A stretch of DNA of 64,000 nt from Thermicanus aegyptius DSM 12793 (GTDB lineage Bacteria; Bacillota; Bacilli; Thermicanales; Thermicanaceae), in the NCBI RefSeq assembly GCF_000510645.1, contig NZ_KI783301.1:40001-104000 (forward strand). The letters run 5' to 3'. Each line of letters opens with the position of its first letter. The stretch's first letter is position 1. Shown here one piece after another: positions 9,361 through 17,382 of the stretch. The position numbers and the translations under genes were made by a program. The notes under the pieces are model-generated. The model worked only from the letters and a program-made list of their open reading frames with translations. It searched no databases and was not told where the DNA came from.

Positions 9361-10550
9361 TCCACGAAAAATATTATGAGCTTCTGGAAAAACAAAACGA
9401 ACTATTAAATCGAAAAAACAGGAAAAAAACCGATTTCTACAATGGAATCTATGACCGCTATGAGTATCCGGTTCTAACACGCCATCATGTCCCCCTCCAT
9501 TGGCGGTATGATCTCAACAAGGAGACGAATCCTTATTTTATGGAGCGTTTGGGTGTAAATGCCACGTTTAATCCGGGGGCCATCTACCTGAATGGGAAAT
9601 ATTATCTGGTGGTCCGTGTCGAAGGGGTTGACCGTAAATCCTTTTTTGCCATTGCGGAGAGTGACACGGGCATTGACAATTTCCGTTTTTGGGATTATCC
9701 GATCCTTTGGGAAGATAAAATAAAGGATGAGACCAACATGTACGACATGCGTCTTGTACAACATGAAGACGGCTGGATCTACGGAATCTATTGCTCCGAA
9801 CGAAAAGACCCAAAGGCCTCACCCCACGATACCTCAAGTGCTGTCGCCCAAGCCGGACTGGTCAGGACCAAAGACCTGAAACATTGGGAACGATTGCCTG
9901 ATATTAAAACTCCTTCGCCGCAACAGCGCAACGTGGTTTTACATCCCGAATTTGTTCGGGGGCATTATGCTTTCTATACACGTCCACAAGATGATTTTAT
10001 CTCCACGGGAACAGGAGGGGGAATTGCCTTTGGGTTATGCCGGGATATCTTACATCCTGTCATTGAGGAGGAAAAGGTCATTGATGAACGAAAATATCAC
10101 ACCATCAATGAAGTAAAAAATGGAGAGGGCCCGGCCCCCATTAAAACCGAAAAAGGGTGGATCCATATCGCTCACGGAGTCCGGAATACCGCAGCCGGTT
10201 TGCGATATGTTTTGTATACCTTCGCAACCGCTTTGGATGATCCTGCGAAGGTAATCGCAAAACCGGGAGGGTATCTCATCGCCCCCTATGATGAAGAGCG
10301 AGTTGGCGATGTGAGCAATGTGGTATTTAGCAATGGGGCGGTCGTAAACGAAAAGAATGAAGTCTTCATCTATTATGCTTCCAGCGATACGCGGGTGCAT
10401 GTAGCCACCACGACCATCGATCAACTCGTGGATTATACCTTTAATACCCCTGAAGATCCTCTCCGTTCTTTAGATTGCGCGAAACAGCGGTTCGCATTGA
10501 TAGAGAAAAATCTGCGCTTGTTAACGGACATGAACCGGCGAAATGAATGA
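9357..10550 (+). CDS. GH130_1 4-O-beta-D-mannosyl-D-glucose phosphorylase
   Basis: 397-aa five-bladed beta-propeller enzyme of GH130. The start ATG overlaps the preceding TGA (ATGA), indicating tight translational coupling with the epimerase. The general-acid aspartate is Asp130 in NMYDMRL, next to the position I recall for the Bacteroides fragilis enzyme (Asp131). Phosphate-pocket signatures ([27 protein letters not shown]) are present, and the length is close to the known enzyme. It phosphorolyses mannosyl-glucose to alpha-mannose-1-phosphate and glucose in the cytoplasm, the second step of the epimerase-dependent mannobiose pathway. Confidence 0.9.
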   Translation: MIHEKYYELLEKQNELLNRKNRKKTDFYNGIYDRYEYPVLTRHHVPLHWRYDLNKETNPYFMERLGVNATFNPGAIYLNGKYYLVVRVEGVDRKSFFAIAESDTGIDNFRFWDYPILWEDKIKDETNMYDMRLVQHEDGWIYGIYCSERKDPKASPHDTSSAVAQAGLVRTKDLKHWERLPDIKTPSPQQRNVVLHPEFVRGHYAFYTRPQDDFISTGTGGGIAFGLCRDILHPVIEEEKVIDERKYHTINEVKNGEGPAPIKTEKGWIHIAHGVRNTAAGLRYVLYTFATALDDPAKVIAKPGGYLIAPYDEERVGDVSNVVFSNGAVVNEKNEVFIYYASSDTRVHVATTTIDQLVDYTFNTPEDPLRSLDCAKQRFALIEKNLRLLTDMNRRNE

Positions 10551-10577
10551 ATTCTCAGAGAGATCTGCGGCGAAGGC

Positions 10578-10606
10578 TTTACCACTTCATCCACATTTCA
10601 TATAAT
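10578..10606 (+). promoter_or_regulatory. Sigma-A promoter of the lacI-type gene
   Basis: TTTACC (10578-10583), 17-bp spacer, perfect TATAAT (10601-10606). No copy of the proposed operator is visible here, so the regulator may not repress its own promoter. Confidence 0.55.
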
Positions 10607-10665
10607 TTAAAGCAGCAAGAAACCCGTTTAAAAAAATGTGGAGGCGGAAAGTCGGAGGTATCCTC

Positions 10666-11679
10666 ATGAAAACCAATGTGACGATGAAGGACATCGCGGA
10701 AAAAATCGGGGTAAGCAGCGTAACGGTTTCAAAAGCGTTAAACGATAAAGAAGGGGTAAGTGAAGAACTTAGGGATCGGATTAAACGGGTCGCCTCGGAG
10801 ATGGGTTATCGCATTAACACAACGGCGAAATCGATGAAAGAAGGGTACACCTACAATATCGGCGTGATTATTCCTGAGCGGTTTATCGGGCGCAACCAAT
10901 CCTTCTATCTTCATTTTTACCAACAGATAACCGCAATGCTGGAAGAATATCATTATTATGGCATATTGCACATGTTAAGCTCTGAAGATGAAGAGAATTT
11001 AACCCTTCCCAGGATATACTACGAGAAAAAAGTGGATGGATTCATCATTTTAGGTCAAATCAGCAATAGCTACGCTGAGTTATTGAAAAAAACGGAAGTT
11101 CCTTTTGTTTTTTTGGATTTTTACACCGACCAGGCGGAAATCGATTCGATTATCTCCGACAGCTTTTACGGTGTATACGAATTGACCAATTATCTAATTG
11201 ATCAAGGCCACAGAAAGATCGCCTTTGTGGGTAACATTTACTCAACAAGCAGCATCCAAGATCGGTTCTTGGGTTATTATAAATCTTTATTGGAGCATAA
11301 GATAGAACTTAATAAGGATTATATTATCCCGGACCGCGATGATCGTGGAGAGTATATCGATATCCGGCTTCCGGCCGACTTGCCCACCGCCTTTGTATGC
11401 AATTGTGACGAAGTAGCCTATAACCTGATCAACAAGTTAAAAAAAGCGGGCTATCACGTCCCGGATGATTTTTCAGTGGTAGGGTTCGATAACGACATTT
11501 ATTCGACAATATCCGATCCGAAAATTACAACCATTGAAGTGAATGTAGCGGAAATGAGCAGGATAGCTGTCAGAACCATCATTCATAAGATAAAAAATAA
11601 AGAACGGAAATTTGGCAGGCTAATGGTGAAAGGGAAAGTAATTTACAGGGATTCCGTAAAGAATCTCCGAGCGAGGTAG
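10666..11679 (+). CDS. LacI-family transcriptional regulator of the mannan locus
   Basis: 337 aa. The start ATG at 10666 has GGAGG 7 nt upstream. The N-terminal HTH reads MKDIAEKIGVSSVTVSKALN, a canonical LacI recognition helix pair. It is followed by a hinge helix and a periplasmic-binding-protein-like sugar-sensing domain (INTTAKSMKEGYTYNIGVIIPE, then GHRKIAFVGN and DDFSVVGFDND). It lies between the phosphorylase and the ABC importer genes, and a hairpin terminator overlaps its stop. I infer that it represses the mannan genes through the AACGATAARCTWAT sites and is released by a manno-oligosaccharide or a breakdown product. Confidence 0.92.
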   Translation: MKTNVTMKDIAEKIGVSSVTVSKALNDKEGVSEELRDRIKRVASEMGYRINTTAKSMKEGYTYNIGVIIPERFIGRNQSFYLHFYQQITAMLEEYHYYGILHMLSSEDEENLTLPRIYYEKKVDGFIILGQISNSYAELLKKTEVPFVFLDFYTDQAEIDSIISDSFYGVYELTNYLIDQGHRKIAFVGNIYSTSSIQDRFLGYYKSLLEHKIELNKDYIIPDRDDRGEYIDIRLPADLPTAFVCNCDEVAYNLINKLKKAGYHVPDDFSVVGFDNDIYSTISDPKITTIEVNVAEMSRIAVRTIIHKIKNKERKFGRLMVKGKVIYRDSVKNLRAR

Positions 11680-11698
11680 AGTGATCTACCTTTTTTTA
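11674..11698 (+). terminator. Terminator of the lacI-type gene
   Basis: AGGTAGA (11674-11680) and TCTACCT (11685-11691) with a GTGA tetraloop and a run of T. The stop codon is inside the left arm. Confidence 0.8.
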
Positions 11699-11777
11699 TT
11701 AGAGTCGATCTCGGTTCCGGTTAGTCACAAGAAGGCTGATAGGATGCAGGTTCCCTCAAATTATTTCTTTGTTGCAG

Positions 11778-11806
11778 TTGACGGGTAAGCGCTCACATGA
11801 TAAGAT
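11778..11806 (+). promoter_or_regulatory. Sigma-A promoter of the mannooligosaccharide ABC importer
   Basis: TTGACG (11778-11783), 17-bp spacer, TAAGAT (11801-11806). A cre-like box fills the spacer and the proposed LacI operator follows 14 bp after the -10. Confidence 0.7.
11784..11797 (+). promoter_or_regulatory. Candidate cre box inside the importer promoter
   Basis: GGTAAGCGCTCACA matches 11 of 14 positions of the strong CcpA site TGTAAGCGCTTTCA. Between -35 and -10 it would block RNA polymerase when bound. Confidence 0.5.
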
Positions 11807-11820
11807 TAACATGTAAGCTA

Positions 11821-11834
11821 AACGATAAACTAAT
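11821..11834 (+). promoter_or_regulatory. Proposed LacI-type operator, ABC importer
   Basis: AACGATAAACTAAT, identical to the 8143-8156 copy and located at the expected transcription start region. Confidence 0.6.
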
Positions 11835-11847
11835 TGGGGGTGTTCAA

Positions 11848-13191
11848 ATGAGGGGAAAGCTACTTTCTATTACCTTAGTAGCTGTATTCGTCCTCAGCCT
11901 AATCGCGGGTTGCGGCAGTACACAAAACGGTAGCGGCACTGGCACGAACACGAACGGAGGTGAACAGGGAGTTTCCCAGAACGCCGGAGGCAATGACATT
12001 AAGGGAGAAATTACCGTTATTACTCAAAGGACCGACATCGTGGATACGGTTTTTAAAGAGTACGCCAAGAAATTTAACGAGAAGTATCCTAATGTAACCG
12101 TAAAGTTTGAAGCGATAGCCGACTATGAAGGTCAAATTTCCATCCGCATGAATACGAAAGATTACGGAGATGTCCTCCTAATCCCCACCAGTATCCCTAT
12201 CGCGGATATTCCGGATTTCTTTGAACCGCTTGGGGATTTGACGGATATGCAACAGAACTATTTGGGCATTGAAGAAAGGGCCGTAAATGGAAAGGTTTAC
12301 GGAATTCCGATCGCAATCAACTATTCAGGGATTGTATACAACAAGAAGGTATTTGAGAAAGCAGGCGTAACCAAAGTTCCGACGACGCCCGATGAATTTA
12401 TTGCCGCTTTGGAGAAAGTGAAGGAAAATACGGATGCGATTCCGCTTTACACCAACTATGCGGCGGGGTGGCCTTTAACCCAATGGGAAGCGGATTTGCC
12501 TACGGTGGCGGGTGACCCTGATTATGTAAATATTACACAAGTTAATGAACAAGATAATTTCGTGCCTGGCAAACCTCATTATGAGCTTTATAAGTTGATG
12601 TATGATGTGGCAAAGAAAGGATTAATCGAAAAAGATCCGACCACCACGGACTGGGAGAATTCCAAGAGGATGATGGCACAGGGGAAAATTGCCACTATGG
12701 TGTTAGGATCCTGGGCGATTGGGCAGATTCAGGGTTTTGCCGAGAATCCCGATGATATCGGGTACATGCCGTTCCCAACCAATGCGAAACGGATTATTTT
12801 CCCATTGGGGGCAGATTATAACTTAGCTATTAATGTGAACAGCAAAAACAAGCCTGCCGCAAAAGCCTGGTTGGATTGGTTCATCCATGAGTCGAATTAC
12901 GCTACGGAGCAGGCATACGGATTAAGCCCCGTCAAGGATGCCCCGCTTCCGGAAGCCCTTAAACAATTTGAAGGGACAAACATCGAATTTGTATTTAATA
13001 CTCCAGCAAAACCCGGCCAAGAAGGATTGGTGGATAAGATAGATAAAGCTGCCGAAATCGGTTTATGGCAACCGGATTTCAAAAAGAGGATTATTGAGGC
13101 GGCCATCGGCAACACCAACGAAACCTATGATGAGATTATGAAAGATTTGAATGATCGATGGGTAAAAGCGAGAGCGGAGATCATGAAATAG
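11848..13191 (+). CDS. Extracellular sugar-binding lipoprotein of a CUT1 ABC importer (manno-oligosaccharide)
   Basis: 447 aa. ATG 11848 follows GGGGGTG and begins a lipoprotein signal peptide with the lipobox LSLIAGCGS. A Gly/Ser/Asn-rich linker precedes a family 1 solute-binding domain (ITVITQRTDIVDTVFKEYAKKFNEKYPNV, then YGIPIAINYSGIVYNKKVF). It should capture manno-oligosaccharides released by the surface mannanase and deliver them to the two permeases that follow. It is first in its operon and is separated from the permeases by a hairpin, consistent with higher expression of the binding protein. No ATPase gene is present in the locus. Confidence 0.9.
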   Translation: MRGKLLSITLVAVFVLSLIAGCGSTQNGSGTGTNTNGGEQGVSQNAGGNDIKGEITVITQRTDIVDTVFKEYAKKFNEKYPNVTVKFEAIADYEGQISIRMNTKDYGDVLLIPTSIPIADIPDFFEPLGDLTDMQQNYLGIEERAVNGKVYGIPIAINYSGIVYNKKVFEKAGVTKVPTTPDEFIAALEKVKENTDAIPLYTNYAAGWPLTQWEADLPTVAGDPDYVNITQVNEQDNFVPGKPHYELYKLMYDVAKKGLIEKDPTTTDWENSKRMMAQGKIATMVLGSWAIGQIQGFAENPDDIGYMPFPTNAKRIIFPLGADYNLAINVNSKNKPAAKAWLDWFIHESNYATEQAYGLSPVKDAPLPEALKQFEGTNIEFVFNTPAKPGQEGLVDKIDKAAEIGLWQPDFKKRIIEAAIGNTNETYDEIMKDLNDRWVKARAEIMK

Positions 13192-13218
13192 AAGAATGAA
13201 AAAACAATCATTCGGGAT

Positions 13219-13248
13219 AAGGGAAGTTGCATCTTTGCAGTTTCCCTT
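13219..13248 (+). terminator. Intra-operon hairpin between binding-protein and permease genes
   Basis: AAGGGAA (13219-13225) pairs with TTCCCTT (13242-13248) around an imperfect inner TTGCA/TGCA stem. There is no clean T run, so it is more likely an mRNA 3'-end stabiliser or partial terminator than a full stop. Confidence 0.5.
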
Positions 13249-13294
13249 CCCCTTTCTCTATCATTATCCAAATAAAGCCAGGGATGTGTGAAAT

Positions 13295-14176
13295 ATGCTA
13301 CGATTTTCAAATCTGAGTTACAAAACTCAGAGGAAGCTCATTATCATCGCCTTTTCCATCATTCCGGTTGCGCTGCTGATCACCTTCTCCTATTTGCCGG
13401 TGTTAAATATGTTTGGCTACAGTCTTACCGATTGGAACGGGATCAGCAAGCAAAAAGATTTTGTCGGCTTAGAGAATTATAAAGTCTTTTTTACGAATCC
13501 CAAGTATTATTCGGTCTTTAAAGTGAGCTTGTATTATTTCGTTGCCTCCTTTGTGCAATTAGGGCTCGCTCTCTATTTTGCAACTCTATTAAGTTTTAAT
13601 GTGAAATTTAAGAACTTTTTCAAGGGAGTTTTGTTTTTCCCCTATTTGATTAATGGCGTGGCGATCGGTTTTATCTTCCTGCTCTTCTTCAGACCTGACG
13701 GTACACTGGACACCCTACTGCGATGGCTCGGATTGGGCGACTACATCCAGCTTTGGTTGGGGAATCCGGATATCATTAATATCTCACTGTCGGGGACATC
13801 GATCTGGAGATACATGGGATTTAATTTTATCATTTTTTTAGGAGCGATTTCTTCCATCCCACGGGATTTATATGAAGCGGCCGAACTGGATGGTGCGAAC
13901 AGGTGGCAACAATTTACTCACATCATTCTTCCAAGCATTAAGCAGATTATCCAACTCAATTTAATTCTGTCCGTTAGCGGCTCCATCAGCGTTTTTGAAA
14001 TCCCGTACATCATGACGGGTGGTTCCAATGGGAGCAATACTTTCGTCATTCAGACGGTTGACCTCGCGTTTAAATACGGAAAGTTTGGATTGGCCTCAGC
14101 CATGGCGGTCATCTTGCTCATTATCGTTGTGGTGGTAACCCTTATCCAGAAAAAATTGGTTCGGGAGGAGGCATAG
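13295..14176 (+). CDS. ABC sugar permease, MalF/UgpA type
   Basis: 293-aa inner-membrane protein with six predicted membrane segments. It carries the CUT1 EAA loop near residues 190-205 (DLYEAAELDGANRWQQF), which docks the ATPase. It pairs with the MalG-type permease starting 3 bp after its stop. The ribosome binding site in front of ATG 13295 is weak. Context places it in manno-oligosaccharide uptake. The energising ATPase is not encoded here, so a shared MsmX-like ATPase elsewhere in the genome is expected. Confidence 0.9.
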   Translation: MLRFSNLSYKTQRKLIIIAFSIIPVALLITFSYLPVLNMFGYSLTDWNGISKQKDFVGLENYKVFFTNPKYYSVFKVSLYYFVASFVQLGLALYFATLLSFNVKFKNFFKGVLFFPYLINGVAIGFIFLLFFRPDGTLDTLLRWLGLGDYIQLWLGNPDIINISLSGTSIWRYMGFNFIIFLGAISSIPRDLYEAAELDGANRWQQFTHIILPSIKQIIQLNLILSVSGSISVFEIPYIMTGGSNGSNTFVIQTVDLAFKYGKFGLASAMAVILLIIVVVVTLIQKKLVREEA

Positions 14177-14178
14177 GG

Positions 14179-15009
14179 ATGAACTTCAAACAGGTGATTC
14201 TAAGCACGCTGAAATACTTGTCATTGCTTCTTGGCGTTGTCTTTGCCCTTCTTCCTCTCGTTGTGGTTTTTTTCTCCTCACTGAAAACAGGGGAAGAGAT
14301 GGCAAATACGAGCCCTCTCGATCCGCCCGGAAATTGGTTCAATTTCAGGAACTACCTCAGGGCCTTCCTTGAAGGAAACATGTTAACAGGTTTTCTAAAC
14401 ACGGCCTTCATTCTGGCGGTCTCCATAGCGGGGGCAACCTTAATGGGGGCGATGATTGCCTACGTTTTACATCGCTTTAATTTCAGAGGGAAAACACTGC
14501 TCACCGGCGCATTTCTGCTGGCGGCTCTTATACCAGGAGTAACGACCCAGGTCGCCACCTTTCAAATCATTAATGCTTTAGGTCTGTTCAACACCCATTG
14601 GGCTGCCATTCTTCTCTATATGGGAACGGATATTATCTCCGTCTATATCTTTCTTCAATTCTTGGAAAACATTCCCGTTTCCCTGGATGAAGCGGCCATG
14701 TTGGACGGAGCCTCTTATATTACGATCTTTCGAAAAATCATTTTCCCCTTGCTGAAACCGGCCATCGTCACAGTGCTCATCGTGAAAGGGGTCGCTATTT
14801 ATAACGACTTTTATACACCGTTCCTCTATATGCCAAAGACCGAACTACAAACCATTTCTACCGCCCTGTTCAAGTTTAAAGGGCCGTATGGATCTCAATG
14901 GGAGGTTATTAGTGCCGGTATCATGATCGCCATCATTCCGACCCTGATCGCCTTCCTCTCCTTGCAAAAGTATATTTACAACGGATTTACCCAAGGGTCT
15001 GTAAAATAA
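14179..15009 (+). CDS. ABC sugar permease, MalG/UgpE type
   Basis: 276-aa membrane protein with six segments and the EAA motif (VSLDEAAMLDGASYITIF). The start ATG is 2 nt after the upstream stop, with GGAGGAGG inside the preceding gene, so the pair is translationally coupled. It forms the heterodimeric channel with the gene before it. The stop at 15009 is followed 48 nt later by the GH130_2 gene in the same operon. Confidence 0.9.
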   Translation: MNFKQVILSTLKYLSLLLGVVFALLPLVVVFFSSLKTGEEMANTSPLDPPGNWFNFRNYLRAFLEGNMLTGFLNTAFILAVSIAGATLMGAMIAYVLHRFNFRGKTLLTGAFLLAALIPGVTTQVATFQIINALGLFNTHWAAILLYMGTDIISVYIFLQFLENIPVSLDEAAMLDGASYITIFRKIIFPLLKPAIVTVLIVKGVAIYNDFYTPFLYMPKTELQTISTALFKFKGPYGSQWEVISAGIMIAIIPTLIAFLSLQKYIYNGFTQGSVK

Positions 15010-15057
15010 GATAACCATAATCAAGAAACGATCATCCTATGAAAGGAGCAATCTACC

Positions 15058-16080
15058 ATGAAAGAGGTAAAAATCATCGGCGAAAAATTGTCCAATATTC
15101 CGTGGCAAGAAAAACCGGAAGGATATGATGGGCCGGTATGGCGTCATTCTGAAAATCCTATCATCCGTAGAAATCCTGTAAAAGGAGTTTCCCGCATATT
15201 TAACAGTGCGGTGGCACCGTTTGACGGGAAATTCGTCGGCGTATTTAGAGCGGAAACCGTCAATGGCCGCCCTCATTTGCATTTGGGATGGAGCGAGGAT
15301 GGCTTACACTGGAAGATTGATGAAGAGCGCATTCTATTTGTGGATGAAGAAGGAAAGCCTTATCAACCCCGTTATGCTTATGACCCGCGTCTCGTAAAAA
15401 TAGAGGGTTCCTATTATATTATCTGGTGTACCGATTTTTATGGCGCCTCCATTGGATTGGCAAAAACCGATGATTTTAAAACCTTTATACGCCTGGAAAA
15501 TCCCTTCCTTCCCTTTAATCGTAACGGCGTTTTATTCCCGAAGCGGATCAATGGAAATTACGTTATGTTATCTCGCCCGAGCGACAGTGGCCATACGCCG
15601 TTTGGTGATATTTTTCTGAGTGAGAGTCCCGACCTGAAATATTGGGGGAAACATCGTCATGTGATGAGTAAAGGCGGCAAAGGCTGGTGGTCCAATGTGA
15701 AGATTGGAGGAGGCCCGGCGCCTATTGAAACGACAGAAGGGTGGCTACTCTTTTACCACGGGGTTACGGGCACATGCAATGGATTGGTTTACAGCATGGG
15801 TGCGGCCATTTTGGATCCGGACGAGCCGTCCAGGGTGAAATACCGTTCAGAGAACTTTGTTCTTACCCCGGAAGAATGGTATGAAGAAAAAGGATTTGTC
15901 GATAACGTCGTCTTCCCATGCGCAACCTTAACGGATGCGGAGTCCGGAAGAATCGCCATTTATTATGGGGCGGCGGATACCTACGTGGGGATTGCGTATA
16001 CGACCGTGGATGAAATAGTGAAGTACGTGATAAATACCGGTGAGGAAGTGGCTGACGACCGTGAATTGGGAAGAATGTGA
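15058..16080 (+). CDS. GH130_2 beta-1,4-mannooligosaccharide phosphorylase
   Basis: 340-aa beta-propeller enzyme, shorter than the GH130_1 protein upstream and typical of subfamily 2. The catalytic aspartate is Asp109 in YAYDPRLVKI. Other family signatures are NPIIRRNP, SRIFNSAVAPF, GGGPAPIETTEGWLLFYHG and IYYGAADT. It releases mannose-1-phosphate from the non-reducing end of beta-1,4-mannooligosaccharides. It follows the importer genes with a good GAAAGGAG ribosome binding site. GH130_2 also includes enzymes acting on mannosyl-GlcNAc and on beta-1,2-mannosides. The mannanases nearby make beta-1,4-mannan the best guess. Confidence 0.85.
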   Translation: MKEVKIIGEKLSNIPWQEKPEGYDGPVWRHSENPIIRRNPVKGVSRIFNSAVAPFDGKFVGVFRAETVNGRPHLHLGWSEDGLHWKIDEERILFVDEEGKPYQPRYAYDPRLVKIEGSYYIIWCTDFYGASIGLAKTDDFKTFIRLENPFLPFNRNGVLFPKRINGNYVMLSRPSDSGHTPFGDIFLSESPDLKYWGKHRHVMSKGGKGWWSNVKIGGGPAPIETTEGWLLFYHGVTGTCNGLVYSMGAAILDPDEPSRVKYRSENFVLTPEEWYEEKGFVDNVVFPCATLTDAESGRIAIYYGAADTYVGIAYTTVDEIVKYVINTGEEVADDRELGRM

Positions 16081-16129
16081 TTGTCAACTTGACGCTATGC
16101 GATTGACTAGATTTTTATCAAGTTGATAA
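16081..16129 (+). promoter_or_regulatory. Two operator-like palindromes in front of the CE7 esterase gene
   Basis: A perfect palindrome TTATCAAGTTGATAA (16115-16129) and a related half-conserved copy TTGTCAACTTGACGC (16081-16095) have centres 34 bp apart. They differ from the AACGATAA motif of the other units. A TTGACT (16103-16108) lies between them. They may be binding sites for a second regulator, or arms of an mRNA hairpin. Confidence 0.4.
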
Positions 16130-16178
16130 GATCGTAATAGAGTATGCTGAGAGGAGACCAAATAGGGGGGTTGGCGCA

Positions 16179-17138
16179 TTGATTAATGATATGCCTTTGG
16201 ATCAGTTGTTCACCTATCAAGGGAGTAGCCCAAAACCGGCCGATTTTGATGAATATTGGCAAAGGGGACTTGATGAACTGAAAAAGCAGCCGTTGGATTA
16301 TGAATTAATCCCGGCGGAAATACAAACCGATCTGGTAGAGAGCTTTCATTTGTATTTTACCGGAGTGGGTGGAGCAAGAATCCATTGTAAGCTGGTGAGA
16401 CCGAAACGTTGGCAAAAAAAAGGACCGGGTATTGTCTATTTTCATGGGTATTCGGTGAATAGCGGAGATTGGCTTGATAAGATCGCTTACGCGGCACATG
16501 GGTTTACTGTGATCGCGATGGACTGCCGCGGTCAGGGGGGATTATCCGAGGACAATTTGACGGTGAAAGGGACCACCCTTAGAGGTCAAATCATTCGGGG
16601 ATTAGATGACCCGAATCCGGACAACCTGTATTATAGGAATGTGTTCTTGGATACGGTGCAAACGACCTGGATCCTTATGTCGATGGAACAAGTTGACCCG
16701 GAACGTATCGGTGTTTTCGGATTTTCACAGGGAGGAGCCCTTACGGTAGCATGCGCCGCCTTAGAACCAAGAATAAAAATGGCGGTGGCAGGGTACCCCT
16801 TCCTCTCTGATTACAAAAGGATGATGGAGCTTGACATGAACCATTCCGCCTATGAGGAGATTGCTTATTATTTTAGGCAGTTTGATCCGAATCACGAGAG
16901 GGAAGAGGAGATTTTTCGTAAGTTGGGGTATATCGATATTCAGAATCTTGCCGACCGTATTCAGGCCAAGGTATTATGGGTTACCGGATTGGCCGATATC
17001 ATATGCCCGCCTTCAACCCAGTTTGCAGCCTATAATAAGATAAAGTCTGAAAAAGAGATTCTTCTCTATCACGAGTATGGGCACGAATACCTGCCCAACA
17101 TGGCGGATAAAATGTTTCAGAGATTCTTAAGGTTGTAA
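16179..17138 (+). CDS. CE7-family acetyl (xylan/mannan oligosaccharide) esterase
   Basis: 319-aa alpha/beta hydrolase of carbohydrate esterase family 7 (cephalosporin-C deacetylase/acetyl xylan esterase). It has CDCRGQGG-type and GFSQGG motifs. The likely triad is Ser183, Asp273 (GLADIICPP) and His302 (YGHEY). It starts at TTG 16179, 8 nt after GGGGGG. There is no signal peptide, as usual for CE7, so it acts on imported acetylated oligosaccharides. Natural glucomannan is acetylated, so removing acetyl groups before GH113/GH130 attack fits the locus. The last 13 bp including the stop are tandemly duplicated downstream (17127-17152). Confidence 0.87.
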   Translation: MINDMPLDQLFTYQGSSPKPADFDEYWQRGLDELKKQPLDYELIPAEIQTDLVESFHLYFTGVGGARIHCKLVRPKRWQKKGPGIVYFHGYSVNSGDWLDKIAYAAHGFTVIAMDCRGQGGLSEDNLTVKGTTLRGQIIRGLDDPNPDNLYYRNVFLDTVQTTWILMSMEQVDPERIGVFGFSQGGALTVACAALEPRIKMAVAGYPFLSDYKRMMELDMNHSAYEEIAYYFRQFDPNHEREEEIFRKLGYIDIQNLADRIQAKVLWVTGLADIICPPSTQFAAYNKIKSEKEILLYHEYGHEYLPNMADKMFQRFLRL

Positions 17139-17152
17139 ATTAAGGTTGTAAA
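17127..17152 (+). repeat. 13-bp perfect tandem duplication at the CE7 gene end
   Basis: TTAAGGTTGTAAA occurs twice in direct succession (17127-17139, 17140-17152). The first copy contains the stop codon. The encoded protein is unaffected. Confidence 0.85.
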
Positions 17153-17187
17153 AGCCGAAGCGGAGAAAGTTTTATTACGGATGCGCA

Positions 17188-17216
17188 TCGACAGTTTTAT
17201 AGACCATACCTATAAT
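17188..17216 (+). promoter_or_regulatory. Orphan sigma-A-like promoter with -10 inside a palindrome
   Basis: TCGACA (17188-17193), 17-bp spacer, TATAAT (17211-17216). The -10 is embedded in TACCTATAATAGGTA (17207-17221), a 6-bp inverted repeat. No gene follows until the marR start at 17383, which has its own promoter. A weak GGCGATG/CATGCC hairpin plus a T run near 17310-17328 could end a transcript of about 100 nt. Confidence 0.4.
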
Positions 17217-17332
17217 AGGTAATAGGAACATCCTTCTAAAGAAAAGGGGTTCGTCAAAGAGATTTGCGGGAACATGGATGGTTTAGCGTGGCGATGGACG
17301 TCATGCCGTATCCTGTTCTTTTTTTGTTTAAT

Positions 17333-17349
17333 ACTTGCAAATTGCAAAT
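17333..17349 (+). promoter_or_regulatory. Operator copy 1 of the Cys-rich MarR regulator (overlaps the -35)
   Basis: ACTTG-CAA-ATTGCAAAT matches 14 of 17 bases of an inverted second copy at 17851-17867. It overlaps the -35 hexamer TTGCAA (17335-17340) of the marR promoter, whose -10 is TATAAT (17358-17363). Binding here would repress the gene. Confidence 0.55.
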
Positions 17350-17382
17350 AAAAGGAGTATAATCCTCTCCGAGGTGAACATT

